Source: Adiantum capillus-veneris
Lineage: Eukaryota; Streptophyta; Polypodiopsida; Polypodiales; Pteridaceae
Reading direction: 5' to 3'
Length of the DNA stretch: 64,000 bases
NCBI GenBank assembly: GCA_014529385.2
Contig: CM043960.1
Location: 73,237,910-73,301,909 of the forward strand
Shown here: positions 47,522-59,899 of the stretch, one piece after another
Layout of the letters: each line of letters opens with the position of its first letter
Position numbering within the stretch: position 1 is the first letter of the stretch
Translations under genes and position numbers: made by a program
Notes under the pieces: model-generated
The model's database searches: none
Told to the model about the DNA's origin: nothing
The model's input: only the letters and a program-made list of their open reading frames with translations

Positions 47522-49643
47522 ATGGAGAATTTAGAGCAGATGATGAAGATGATTGCAGAATTAAGTGCAAACAGTTTTGATGATAAGTCAATAGTTCGAG
47601 ATTTTGCAAAGAAGGCCTCAATTGGTTCAAGGATCTCTGCTTGAAATAGAGACCGTGAAGAAGAAAAATCAAATCGATAAAGCTTTAGATGCAGTATACG
47701 ACGAGAGAGGACTCTTTGATGGATACGATCCAAAGGGCTACCTAGAATGCTATGAGCTGGAGACCAAGGTAAGAGGGATACCAGAAGAATTGATGATCAA
47801 ATATTTTGAGTAGTTAGTGATTTCAGATGTGAAGGAGTAGATTCAAGAGGTTACCAGAGCTTGCAACAATGACTGGGAGTATTTCAAAGAAGCTATTGTG
47901 CAAGCACGTTATGAGGAGTATGAAATCTATCAAGAACAAAGTTCAAGTCTACCGGACTACGCAGATATCCGAGGACAAGTACGATCAAAGTTAGAAGCTC
48001 TGATTAATGAGTTTATTGTACAGGATGCTACCTTCCTACAGGCTAATGATGAAGACATAGTCAAAGCTGTGTATGCAAAGTTGGGATTTGCAGATGCATT
48101 GCATGAAGTAGAAGTCCTTGAGGGTGAGTCTCTACAGCCTCAAACTACACAGGGTAAATTTTTCAAAGAACATATACCTGTAGTACAGGAAGGAAAGAAA
48201 TCATGGGGTCAAGACAATGAATTGGGTAAAGCTCATGAAGATGTGCAGGTGAATGAGTGCAGTCGTATTCAGGTAGACATGCGGGAAGATTCAGTTATAG
48301 CTGATACTTTTGCTACTGAACCAGAATTAGAGCAAAATTTTTCTGATACAGATTCTACCATAGAGGTGACTGAAGATACTGGTACAGGTTTTGCCAAAGA
48401 GTTGATTAATGATACATACGCCATGGGTCAAAGCAGGGCTATTGTTGAGAGCAGAAAGATCATGGATTTTGATATACCAGGTTTACCGAATTTGGATGTA
48501 CCAGATTTTGAGGACTTGGCTAAGCAAGAGTTTGTGCTTGATTCAGAGGGGGTGTAGACTCCTTCATTGACAAGCTTTTGTGAAGCACAGCTACCAATTT
48601 GGAAAACTGATCTTGAATGTGATTATGATGATTCAGAGGGGGTGCAGACTCCTTTGACATGCTTCTCTGACCTAGAGCTACGAGAGCTACCGATCTGGCA
48701 GATTGATCCTGAATTTGATGATGGCGATTTAGAGAGGGAGCAAACTTCTTCTCTATCGAGAATCTGTGACACAGGGCTCACACTATGGCAGAATGATCAT
48801 GAACTTGATGATGTTGATTCAGAGGGGGTGCATAGTGAAGTGCAATCTCTTGTTGATGAATATAATTGGTTTCATTGTGCTGATGATACAGACAGGGCAG
48901 TAGATGAAATTTTCAATGTGCATGCTGAACTTTGTGCTATAGAAGTGCAAAGATATCTGGATGAGGGTGAAAGACTTGAAGAGCAGTTTACTGCAGATAA
49001 GTTTAGTATGCATGTTATATGTGGAAATTTTAGTTTACAGTAGCTTGAGATGTGCAAGATGGAGGAACCTTCTGAAGCAGTGGACCTAGACCTTATGTGC
49101 TTATTGGACGAAGCTTTGGAAGGGTTCTCAAATATAGATGCTAAGGATACCAATCAATCCAGAATCGTGCATGAGCCAGTTTTTTTCCATTCAGTAGATG
49201 ATGAACTTATGCAGTTGTTAGATGATGCACTACTTGATTTAGAGCCTCTACGAGATAGAGGATTGTTTTTAGATGCATCTTTTGAGCCTAATAAAGAGGA
49301 TTTTACCAGAGACTTGATGTATTCAGATATGCATGATTGGGATTCCAATACTTCACGTGAAGGTGCACTGCCAATGCATTTACCTGTGATGACTGATGAT
49401 CGACAATTGGATGAGCCAGTTGCATAGGGGATATGGCAGTGTCTGGTGTTACCTGATGCCATATGGGATTTGATGTTACCCTATGATGTAGGGGATTTTG
49501 GGCTAGCTTTTGACCCAGGAGGTGACAGATATATGCATGGTTCTGGGAAATTGCCTTATATGCCATATGATCCAGGCGGTTTGCATGAATATTTGTGGGC
49601 TAATTTATGTTTATGCTCTAATAATTGGAAATTCTTGTATTGA
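47522..49643 (+). pseudogene. gag-like ORF of element F, interrupted by five TAG codons
   Basis: The start (MENLEQMMKMIAEL, 47,522) is in one frame and shifts near 47,620-47,640 into a second frame that stays open to 49,643 apart from TAG at 47,811, 47,838, 48,555, 49,041 and 49,425. No TAA or TGA occurs in that frame. The N-terminal part (DGYDPKGYLECYELETKV, RACNNDWEYFKEAIVQARY) resembles retrotransposon gag. The middle is acidic and holds 3-4 imperfect repeats around (L)PIW-x2-D-x-E-x-DD-x-DSEGV (48,520-48,850). The end has repeated DPGG motifs. There is no protease, reverse transcriptase or integrase, and no zinc knuckle that I can see. Confidence 0.6.
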
Positions 49644-50304
49644 TCCTGGAGGATGGTGCAAATTTTTTAAAGGAATGATCAGAATGGGACAAATGATTGG
49701 TTTCCTATTTGATCCCGGGGGCTACTGAAGTGCAAGTTCCAGATTTGAAGAGTACCAGTTATTTGTTGTAGCGGGTTTCATGGTACAAAGTTTCGTTTTC
49801 TAGATTTATGCTGAGTCATAAGAGTTTTCGGTTATGCATTCAATAAGATTACATGGCTGGATTCCAGCAGACTTCTTTGGATAATTGCTAAGTATCTTCA
49901 CATCTTTTGAGTTGGTTCTGCTAACAGAACTTGAGGTAAAGGACTTGACGGCCATTCCGTGTGCAGATAGAGTAAGGAATACTTGATCTTGACATGGTTC
50001 CTTAGAGAGAGCTTAATGGTCAAGCCGTGTGCATCATTAACTGGAGCACTTGAGTCTGGCGGGGTTCACTAAGCAAGTTATCCATGATTGAATGCTTTCA
50101 AGATACGGCAGATACAGTTCAGACAATTTTGATAGGCAGCTACCTAATGATTAAGCTAGACAATTGATGATAGGGTATAATCCTTCTTTCATTTTTTTTC
50201 ATATGTTTACCAGTGCGTGAGTCTAATGATGGGTAAGGAGCTTAAGGTACCTGTAGTAGATGCATTGAAGTGCTATTGGCACAGACCCGAGGTTGTGCAG
50301 GTTC
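49644..50304 (+). other. 3' untranslated region of element F
   Basis: No coding sequence apart from two more DPGG motifs in another frame (49,644-49,728). It runs to the polypurine tract. Confidence 0.5.
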
Positions 50305-50316
50305 AGAGGGGGTGGA

Positions 50317-51774
50317 TGTCGTGCAGCTCCACTTCCATGAAGAGAAAAGAGTAGAGAGATGCAAGCTAAGCTTCTTTGAAGCCTACACATTAAGTGAGCG
50401 GTGATCCGGGCTTGATAACAGGCCAACTTTAATGATTAATGTATGCCAGATGCGGCTAAAAGGGGCCAACAGATGCCTGAATGATGCCAAAAATGAGTAT
50501 GCTTGAAGTGAGCACATATGCGAGATTATGATCTGGAACTGAAGTGCTTGAAGTGATCTATCGGTCTGTCTTTACGGCTCGTCAATTGGAGCTACGATGA
50601 AGAAGTTATGGCACTTTGAAGCTTAAGTCGATTGCAGATCCATACCGGATTGAGCAATTGCAACTGAGGTGACATAAATGAAATGAATATACGGGCTTGA
50701 AGTGCGCACTTTGTGGAGCACGTCGGTCTTTTCATATCAGCGATCAGAGTTCCGGTTGCCAAGTTATTGGCCGTTAAATATTCACCGAGAGGGCCGGTTC
50801 TATACCAATCTGGTCGGGCTCGATCAGAGTGCTAACTGGGAATTTTTGAGCTTTATCTAGGTTTTGGAATGCAATGATTGCGGGGAAAAGTCAATGTGGC
50901 TGCGGCATGCTGGAGAAAAATAAGGTGCCAGGCATTGCCTTGGCTGACATTTATGCCAATTGTGGTGCCCTTACAATGGCTATGGCCGCCCAATAGAGAA
51001 AATAATCTTCTTGGCATTGCTTTAGTCAGTATGTATGACAATCTTAGAAACCTAGATTGTGCATGCCTGGTCTTCAAGAAACTTATGCACCGACGAGATG
51101 TTGTCAGTTGGAGCACATTAATACAAGCTTACATGGAGCATGGATATTCCTTTGAGGCAGTCGGTATGTATGCAAAAAGGGGTGTACCGACGATGTTATG
51201 CTTGGCAATACCTTGGCCGAGATGTATGCCATGCGTGGTGCCCGAGTGTGGTGCCCAAAGTCCATAACCTTATGGCTAGGCCGCCCGCTTATGGCGAGGC
51301 CGCCCACTTAAACTAAGCAAAGCCGCCCAAGGGCCATTAAGAATGGCCGCCCGTTTTTAAGCAAAGGAGTTTTTTTTTATTGAACCTAAGTGTGAAGAGG
51401 GAAGAGAAAAGGAGCATGGCGTCGAAGCTGCGAACAGAGAGCGAGGGGGGAGAAGTTGGAGTCGTGCCGGCCAGCTCGAACCTTCGATAAGCTCCTGTGT
51501 AAAGAGATAGTTGAAGAGCAGGCTGAGGCGACCGTTTTTGGAGCCACTCCCGCTACATTTCGCGTACCTCACTCCCACCACTGCCACGTCATAGATCCTG
51601 TGCATGCCACGTTAATGACGCCGGTGCTATTGAGGGGGGAATATATATAGAGCAATCAACGAAGGGCAGAAGGAGGAGGAAGTCATTGCATGCGAAAGGA
51701 CTCCAAGCACAGCAAAGAGCAAGGAATCAACGAAGGGTGCAGGGATGTAGAGAACGAGGTCGAGGGAGGAGGGA

Positions 51775-51822
<48 letters not shown>

Positions 51823-52576
51823 CGGCAATCCAAGCCAAGAAAGGGGAACCAAGGGTTTACTTTGGCATGTGTTTTGGGAAGAAAACGAGCTTGAGGAAGC
51901 AAGGAATCGAGGAGGGCAAGGCAATTAACGAGGAGCTTTCAACGAAGGGGAAGGTGGGGCTCTCCCTCGCTCTCGTCCTCGAGGCAAGCAAGATTTCCTC
52001 TCTCCCTCTCGAGCTTGAACGAAGTGAAGTAAGCAAGGCGAAGAGAGGAGGGCAAGCAAGGCGAGCTCACCCTCTCTCTCAATCTCCAATCCAAGCATAT
52101 CTCTTTCAATCTTTCTCTCAATTACGCATAAAAAGGACGACAGAGGCGATCAGAGAATGCTACATAGAGATAGTTTGTAGAGTATTTGGCAATAATTGAA
52201 GCATAAAGATTGAGACACTGAGCATAATTAGGTACATGAGGTAGATAAAGCGACAGTACGCAATCTCTATCACCGTCATCAGCTTGAAGTTTGATTAATT
52301 ATCTTGTTGAGGCCCGGTGTCGTTAACGGCCCGGTAAATTTTGTAAAGCGGGAGCTTAAACTCCTCGTAAGCAGATGATCCAAGCGACGGCGCTGTTAAC
52401 AACCCGCCTTGGCTAAAGATTAAGTTGTACTCAAACATACTAATCAATTAATTGATGATTACGGTGATTTCTAGATTCAGTTGCATCTGTTGTTCTTGTT
52501 CTCTCTCTTTCACACCTCTGACAGCTAGAGGCCCGGCGCCTGCCCGCCTCACGTAGCGAACACATATCCCCCGACA
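50317..52576 (+). repeat. 3' LTR of element F
   Basis: 2,260 bp, a copy of the 5' LTR with scattered substitutions. It includes an extra GCTTATGGCGAGGCCGCCC near 51,287, the PPR fragment (50,878-51,270), TATA at 51,642-51,650 and (CT)n at 51,777-51,819. Confidence 0.85.
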
Positions 52577-55417
52577 ATGTGCGTGTCAAATGCACCATGA
52601 CAAGCTTTTCCGTCGATGAAGAGTGCTCAGTGTTGTGGCCTCTAGACTGTCTTAACAGGTAGAAGATATCATGATCCCTTTTCTTCTATTTTCTTATTCA
52701 TCCAAAGTGCTTTGGTAGTAATATTTACTCATGTTTTCAAAGCTTGACACAAATCCATATGAAGCGAACACTGACAAATGATATTTTCTTAATTAGAAGG
52801 CTTGGACTTGGAAATGAACAAAGTTGGAAGATGTTTTTTGATGAAGAAGCTCTTCAAGGGATTGCTTCTGAGATTACACAAGATAGGAATAGACATCCCT
52901 GGATTTGGTGGAAGATACCACTTGGTCTTCTCATGCAACTCTTATACTTGGTACCTCTTTAAATTTGATCAAGCTTTATGACATCATAAATTGGTTATGA
53001 TTGCCTATTTGATTGTTTTGTAGAGTGAATTTAAAGAGGAGTTGACAACAAAAGTATCAGATAGTGAGAACTACAGTACGGAGTATAAGCGTTGCATTCA
53101 GGAGGTGGAGCAACATCTGAAACAAAAAAGGGCTTCACAAGCTAGCAACAATAGCCAACCCTGCATTGGGAGATAAGTGGGTTAACAAGCTCTATGTTGT
53201 AGATTGGGAGAGTGACCATAATGTAACTCTGGACAAGCTTGTTACCCTAACTCAAACACCGATCTCAACAGAGAGGTAAGCTTTATGTGATTTTTAATAT
53301 GTTGAAGCTTATGCTACTCTTTAAATTTCAGTTTTGAAATTTTTCTTGTGTAGAAAAGTGTTTGACCTTGATCGTATATTAAGCAAAGACACTGGAAGAT
53401 TGTGGGGCTTTGATGGAGGAGACAAAGAATGGCGTTCTTATGTTTCATATTTTTCCTATTGGGAGTGTGTTGTGGAGCAAGAAATAGAGCTCATAGAAGG
53501 GATTAAAGAAGTATCTTTCAGTGCATTTAGCGAGGCTATGATGACATTTTTTGATGATTTTCAAGAAATGCACCTTCCACATGTTTTTAAGGAGCTACCA
53601 AAACTGACACCTGGAATGCCAAAGACGAAGCTGTCATATTTGGAGGCTACCGCACGCAGATTTGCCTATAGGTAAGTACAATGTACTGAGACTTATATCA
53701 TAAGTTGCAGTTTTCAGTCGATCATTTCCTTAGATAATGTGTTGAATTTGGTCAGGTGGTTTGCACTTTTATTGAGAGATTAGAAGATTACCGAGATTCC
53801 ATCCGAGGTCAGAAACGAGTTGATATTCCTCGTTACAAGTCTCTCTATCCACGGTCATGACTAGATGTAGGGAAAGCACTACCAGAATCATTACAAGATA
53901 TTCCATGGCTTTTGGAGTATTCAGAAGAAGAATATCCGGAAGACGAGAAGAATTTGTATAACTGTGAGAGAAATGTCATTTCTAAATCACTATTAGTTCT
54001 ACAAATTGTTGTCATCTATGCATATATCTTGTGTATGTAGCTCTATATGAGAGTTTTGACCGTATGCAGAGATCACAACCAAAAAAAGAGTCAAGGAGGG
54101 CTCTCACCACAAAGATCAAAGTGTGGCCATTGCAAAAAACCTTGGTAGTCCTCGTACAAAGCTAATGCCAAAGGGTGGAAAGGGAAAAGGTACAGTGCCA
54201 ACAACAAGTCCTTCTCTCCCAAATAACAAAAAGAATATGAGAAAATTAAAAAGCAAAAAGCGACTTAGATCCTCAAATAAGGACAGTGATACGAGGGAGA
54301 TATCAAAAATCAAGAAATGTCAGAAAAGAGGAGTTAGTGCGAAGAGTAAAGATTCAAAGGATGTTGAAGAATCTGAAGAGGATCTAGATGATTTGATCGA
54401 GTCTTTTGCACCATTACATCTATGCTTACATGAGAATATATGTGATATAGAAGCAGAGATAACTAGAGATCCTAATGGTCCTATTTATAGGACACTATCT
54501 AGTTTTTTGCAAAAAGTAAGTAGCCCTCTTTATTCTCCTAACGAGGCACCTTGCACATTGATATGGGTTGATCTTCCATCAAGTACTGCTCCATTTGAGG
54601 ATGAAACGATTTTCCCATAATGGAATGAGTGGAAACCAGAGAATCTTCACGCATCTGTTGCTATTGCAGAGACATTTTTGGTAGTCGAAGGGTTCTTTGT
54701 CACAACAAGTAGCATACAGCATCAACCAATTATTGTTTCCAATGTCTTAAGACAATCCCAATTACATCCCAATTACAGATAGTTCACACTTTGTTTTTGG
54801 AGACTACACAACAAAACAAACAACTTATTTTTTATGACATTGAATATGTAAGTAAAAGGGGTTCTAAATCATTGTTTAAGTTATGTACTAGGTTGAAACC
54901 TTATTGTTTTTCCTTATTATATGTCTTTTTTGCAGGTTTCAACCCTTGTAGTCACTTCTTCTCTCGTCGTGAAAGGACGCGGTTTTTGGACAGAGCATCC
55001 GCAACAAAAACTGTCTTGCAAGGATCGTTTGATCGACATGGAGAAACATTTATAGAGCTACCTCAAGGGAATAAACAAAATTTAATACCAAATTCACATG
55101 GTAAACCTCTTTGAGGGGCTGTTGTGAACGACACCAAAACTTTTGCAGGTATTTGTCACTCATTGGAGATTTATGATGAGAATTGCCTATTTTTACTTAT
55201 ACTTGGTGACACTCTTTCTCTATGGTGCAGTTTTTAGCTCTCAATATGTACTGAGAAAGAAGAAGTGGTGATTGATTGCTTTGCCAGTGTAGGCAATATG
55301 GCACGAGTGTGCGAGGAGATGGATCGCCATTGTATCAGTATAGAGCTAGATGATGAATGCCATGAGTGTAGCATCGGTCTTGTTGGACACCAATTTGACC
55401 AAGAGCTTAACAGTTGA
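52577..55417 (+). pseudogene. 3' part of gene E, ending in a beta-class amino-DNA-methyltransferase-like domain
   Basis: Exon-like blocks are 52,577-52,659 (RVKCTMTSFSVDEECSVLWP), about 52,799-52,951, 53,025-53,277 (one frameshift near 53,125), 53,352-53,671 (VFDLDRILSKDTGRLWGFDG) and later pieces with stops. The region 54,370-54,620 includes LIWVDLPSS, where a DPPY-like motif would be expected. The last exon has VIDCFASVGNMARVCEEM and CISIELDDECHE, matching the AdoMet motif (F-x-G-x-G) of N4-cytosine/N6-adenine methyltransferases in the beta-class order (catalytic motif first). F-A-S-V-G and D-L-P-S are degraded forms, and stops occur in several exons, so the enzyme is dead or nearly so. Confidence 0.5.
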
Positions 55418-55683
55418 ATGTATTCTTAAACTATGCACAAGTTGATCTTGAGAACTTCATTTGTTATGATATTTTTATGTTGATTTTCTAATTTATGTTG
55501 AAATTTTATCACGTTTGTTAAACATTAAAGTATTGGGATATCATTTTAATGGTACATTGTCAACTTAAAACTCCTTCAATTGTATGGTTTTTGCATATTT
55601 ATAAATCTTATGTTTTAAAAATTAAGTTTAATGGTTTGGTGTATTTTCTCAAAATTTATTGCAATTTACAGCCAACAAATGCA

Positions 55684-58600
55684 ATGGAGCAGTCATCTGA
55701 GTCTAATAGGAGAAAGAATGGTGAGGAAGAAGCTTCAAGCTCTCAAAGAGGGGGTGGAGATTTACTTAATGAGCTAGAAAATTGGGTTTTTAGTTTTCAA
55801 TCAAAGCTTGATAAGTATAGAGCACCTCTAGTAATGCAAGAAGACATCATGAAAATTATCTTTTTTGGACGTGAGATACCAAGCGAAAAACAATCAAAGC
55901 AAATTGAAAAAATCAGGCCGCTCTCAGAGATACTTTTAGATGAGAAATTTCCTGGAATAGCTCAAAGCACACCTCAAACTATGGCCAACATATTTCAAAG
56001 ATATAGAGAAAAGGGATTGATAAACCCTCAATAGTGGCGAATATGCATTGGTTGTGAGACTCAACAACAGAAACCCATGTTGTATCCTCCACATGAAGAA
56101 GATCTATATGAAGGACACGTTTTGATATGCAACTTTCCTTGCACTTCATCAAGGCCTAAACTTAAGAGAAATTGTGAAGTGTGTTGTGAGCGGTGTCATG
56201 ATTGTGGGGAGGCTAGAAAAAGCATGGTGCATTTTGAGTATTTTCCAATTATTGGGCAGCTTCAAATTCTCTGTCAAAGTCAAACTTTTTAATGATTTTT
56301 TTACTATGTGGCGATCAAACCAAAGCTAGGTCCAAATATATTTTCCAATAAAATTGTGAAGGAGTTTTGGAATGGAGATAAATTCAAAATGTATCAGGAC
56401 TTTTGGGATCCACAAAAGGAGTGGGAAGTTCCTTTTCGATATCCAAATAACCGTTGTGGAGTGTGCTATAAAACATATCCAGCAACTTTACGAAGTAGCG
56501 AGCTTGCATATGGATGGAAAGAAGAAGATAATGAGTACAATTTTTTGTGCTCTTTATGCAGAACAAGAGTTCAAATTGCACGGACGATTGTTAAGGTACA
56601 AGACTCTTTTCAATAGTGTGTTAATTTTTTTTTGTGGAACTTGAACATTAGCCGTTTGTTGGTATCTTTATAGGGAGATCCTCGAAACTTTGCATTGATG
56701 TGCCACTGGGATGGTTTTCAAACACCAAACAACAACAAAGCCAAAGGAGAGTGGAGTCATTGAAATAGTAGTGCTTAATGGAGGAAAAAGCTCAATAATT
56801 GGTCCATTGCCAGTGATATTTGTGCCATTGAGTTTATTCAAAATTGATAAGAAATATGGTGATATATTTCCAAGCTTTCTAGAACCATTAGTAAGTGAGC
56901 TTGAATCAGCTTTTGTAGATGGATTTCGTGTCAACTTCAACTATCCAACAACTATTATTTTTGAAGATACACAGGAGGGTACACGAGATTTATGTACTCT
57001 TAGGGCAATTCTTATGTCATGGACAAGAGATCACCCTGCACAATGTAAAGTGGGACGTTTGAAAGATGGAGGAAAAGCTGGATGTAGAAGAGATAAACCT
57101 CCTATGAAGAAAGTAACAGAGGGTGTGCGGATTCCAAAATATGTATATACAGATAACAAATATCTTGCGTGATATCCACCAGCCAAGAGATGTTTTACTG
57201 AGATGCTTGATGCAATAAGAGTTTCAAAACGACAAAAAACAAAGGATCAATGCAACAAATCTTTAGCAGAGGTAGGCTTAGTAGGAGAATCGCCACTTTG
57301 GAGATTATACTATTTGTATGGATTTGATATAAGTTTGGACCTTGTTTATGATGTGATGCATATTTTGGCATTGAATCTTTTCAAAAAATTCAATAGAAAT
57401 CTCTTTGAAAGAGCATCAAATGAAATGACAAAGAGCATAGATCGTGCTGTGAAAGATGTTTCTAATACAATACCACTGACACTTCATAGAAGTGGAAGAT
57501 GGCCATTAAATGCAGTTAAGCATCATGGTACTTTTATAGAAAAGGAGCACCAAAAGTTCATACAATGGTGCTTACCACACATTTTGAACAGGTATTGAAA
57601 AGACTTTGCAAGATGTTAGAATGATTTTGATAAACATAGCTCATATCTTCTATAACTATACTCGCAACCATGGTTGGTCAATGGAAAACATCAAAGCTAC
57701 TCGAAAATTCTTTTCAACATCGAGAATTATTTTAGAGGAGGAAGAGGGTGAAAATGTCTCACCACTTGAACATGTTGTGGGTATGCATATATAGTTAATA
57801 CCTTATAAAACAATAATTATCCTTCAAAAGTTTGTGACGATCAAGGTGTACTTTATTGATTTTTTGTATTCATTTTCAGGTTGTGGAGAGATTCTTGACG
57901 ATATTATATGCCATGGTAGTCATGATGAAAGTTAGTGCTATCAAATTGAGAGAAATGTTTTAAAAATTGTGGAAATACCAACAAATAATAGGTTCAATGA
58001 GCTGACATACACAAATTATCACAATCGAGTGCTACTACCAAGAACATTGAAACAGCTAGATGTGGAGATGGATGGTATTTCTCCTTCTGAAAGGATACTC
58101 TCAAGCATACATACAAATCTTTTGTTGCCACAAGGACTAGCTAGAGCTGATGTAGATCTTACATCTTGTGCCAATTGGCATGCATCATGCTTAGTGCTCG
58201 CCACCTCACAAAAACAAGCAAAGGAATTGTATGAGAGTGCACATAGACTCAGTCCTTGTGCTTTCCTTCAAATGATTGATAGAAAAGGAATTTCTCTTAG
58301 TCCTCTCAAAAGGAAAAGAAGAGCTTTACATAGCTGGGAGATTTTGAGCTTGAAAAACTATTGGAATCAAAGCAATCTTTATCCTGAAGGCATTTTTTAC
58401 TCAAAGGTCTACATGCATGCGGAACGGTACGAAGTGAATGATAATGTAATTGTCAAAGGTCTACATGCATGCAAAACGGTACGAAGTGAATGATAATGTA
58501 ATTGTCAATCTCTCTCCTGCTGCCAATGCAATCCTTGAATGTTTAAGGAATTCTTATCACATGAGCACAAAAGGAACATTGAACTCTTCTTTGTTGGAAG

Positions 58601-59086
58601 TTTATGAATGCAGGTTCTGCAATAGATAATCAAGCACATATAGTTTCTGAATAAGAGGTGGTGTCTATTCCAACATACACAATTCTACACAAATGCTTAT
58701 TCTTGCCTTTGGATGCCATAGCCGATAAGGTGATTTACGAGATGAGTGACATTCACTTTCATACACGGTTATTAAATCCTAGATTTGTGGGATGTGCTCA
58801 ACCTTGGATGGAAAAGGGAGACATAGTGTTGGTTTCAAGCCACAATGATATTGAATCTAGTTCATCTATTAGAAATGCAGTGGTAATTGATGTTAATGTG
58901 CAACGTCATGCTTTAAAAATAGGGTTTATACGTCAAGATCCAGAGAGTGAATATTGGAACCTGGAGGATGGAGTAAGCACCTGGCAACATTGGAGCATAT
59001 GTTTGGATGTTTTACAAGGATGGTCTCCGGTTCACTATTCAAATCTTGTAGATGGCATTCCCACTTGCTTCAAAGCAGGGAGTTAA
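55684..59086 (+). pseudogene. broken tnp2/CACTA-like transposase
   Basis: Begins MEQSSESNRRKNGEEE (55,684), with a short helical N-terminus. A Cys-rich block follows (CEVCCERCHDCGEA; CGVCYKTYP; FLCSLCRTRV). A central part with HWDGFQ, LRAILMSWTRDHPAQ and YDVMHILALNLFKKF matches the layout of tnp2-type transposases (DGW, tDhPA, D-x-MH). The C-terminal part runs from 57,969 to 59,086 (GDIVLVSSHNDIES). Lesions include in-frame TAG at 56,032, stops near 56,290, a frameshift near 56,720, a stop at 57,170 and several more beyond 57,600. A 48-bp tandem duplication lies at about 58,408-58,505. It follows the methyltransferase-like gene on the same strand, so the two may have been cargo and transposase of one element. 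Confidence 0.6.
58405..58505 (+). repeat. 48-bp tandem duplication in the tnp2-like pseudogene
   Basis: TCAAAGGTCTACATGCATGC through GATAATGTAATTG occurs twice in direct succession with one or two differences. Confidence 0.9.
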
Positions 59087-59612
59087 ATACTGGCTCATTA
59101 AGAGCACCTGTGGATCTCTTTCAACAACGTTTTGAAGCTTATTGCTATGTATAATTTTGGGTTGACACTCGTTTTCTATTCGATAATATGTTTGTATTTT
59201 TTGTCACAAATATTATGTAAGAACGAGATTCCTCTAAACCAATTATGTTGGCTATTGTGATTTTTAGTTCTTGCATGAAATTGATATTTTGTAATAATTA
59301 GTGATGTTAATTTGGTTATGTTTAAGATTTAACACAAGGTTCATATCTTCTCACATCTACAAAAGTGAATGGAAAAATCAAGATTCACATCCACTGCACA
59401 CGTGAGAAAATGATAGCTGTAAGTTTGCTGCATGACGCCGTGGCTGTTTCGAGTGAAAAAGTCAACATTCACTATATAAAAGTTTATTTTTCCATGTAAA
59501 TTCTATTTTTACCATTGTAAAATTTTTGTATGTGCTCTAAAAATCTCCGATGAAGCGTGAAAATGAGTTGAAAAACGACCCTTTTTCTCAACTAGTGAAA
59601 AATTTTGAAATT
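59087..59612. other. AT-rich spacer, no gene
   Basis: Probably the 3' end of the degraded element, up to the LTR of copia element G. I see no repeat partner or terminal repeat that I can support. Confidence 0.4.
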
Positions 59613-59810
59613 TGTAGGTGAAGGAGTACGAGCGGAAGTGCGACGCGAGAGAGAGTGCCAGAAGAAGAGCACGACGATATGGTGAACTCGCTCTACTGTA
59701 ATGTGTAGAGCATAGTGAGTTCTTATTAGGTTTTTACAAAGGAATATGTGTACATACCTGGCGGCCCGCCCACTTACCTGGGCGAACACATTGGGCTTTA
59801 TACCCCAACA
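59613..59810 (-). repeat. 3' LTR of copia element G (inner end certain, outer end approximate)
   Basis: On the minus strand it begins TGTTGGGGTATAAAG at 59,810. The outer end is probably near 59,613-59,619 (a TG on the plus strand), giving about 195 bp. No second copy is in the window to confirm it. Confidence 0.6.
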
Positions 59811-59822
59811 ACCTCCCACTTA
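59811..59822 (-). promoter_or_regulatory. polypurine tract of copia element G
   Basis: Minus-strand TAAGTGGGAGGT directly precedes TGTTGGGG. Confidence 0.8.
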
Positions 59823-59899
59823 AAGTCCAATGTGGTACTTTAAATGTGAGAGAAGCTACTATACAAGCTAATATACAAGAGATGTAGAGAAGTGATGTA

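Larger units (their letters stand above)
45235..52576 (+). mobile_element. LTR retrotransposon F, gag-only, with 2.2-kb LTRs
   Basis: LTRs at 45,235-47,476 and 50,317-52,576 (TGTC(A/G)TGCA...ACA) are close to identical over 2.2 kb, with small indels. The primer-like site is at 47,481. The polypurine tract AGAGGGGGTGGA is at 50,305-50,316. The flanks are ACGT (45,231-45,234) and ATGT (52,577-52,580), a probable target duplication with one CpG-to-TpG change. The internal region encodes only a gag-like protein and no polymerase or integrase, so the element is non-autonomous. Confidence 0.85.
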
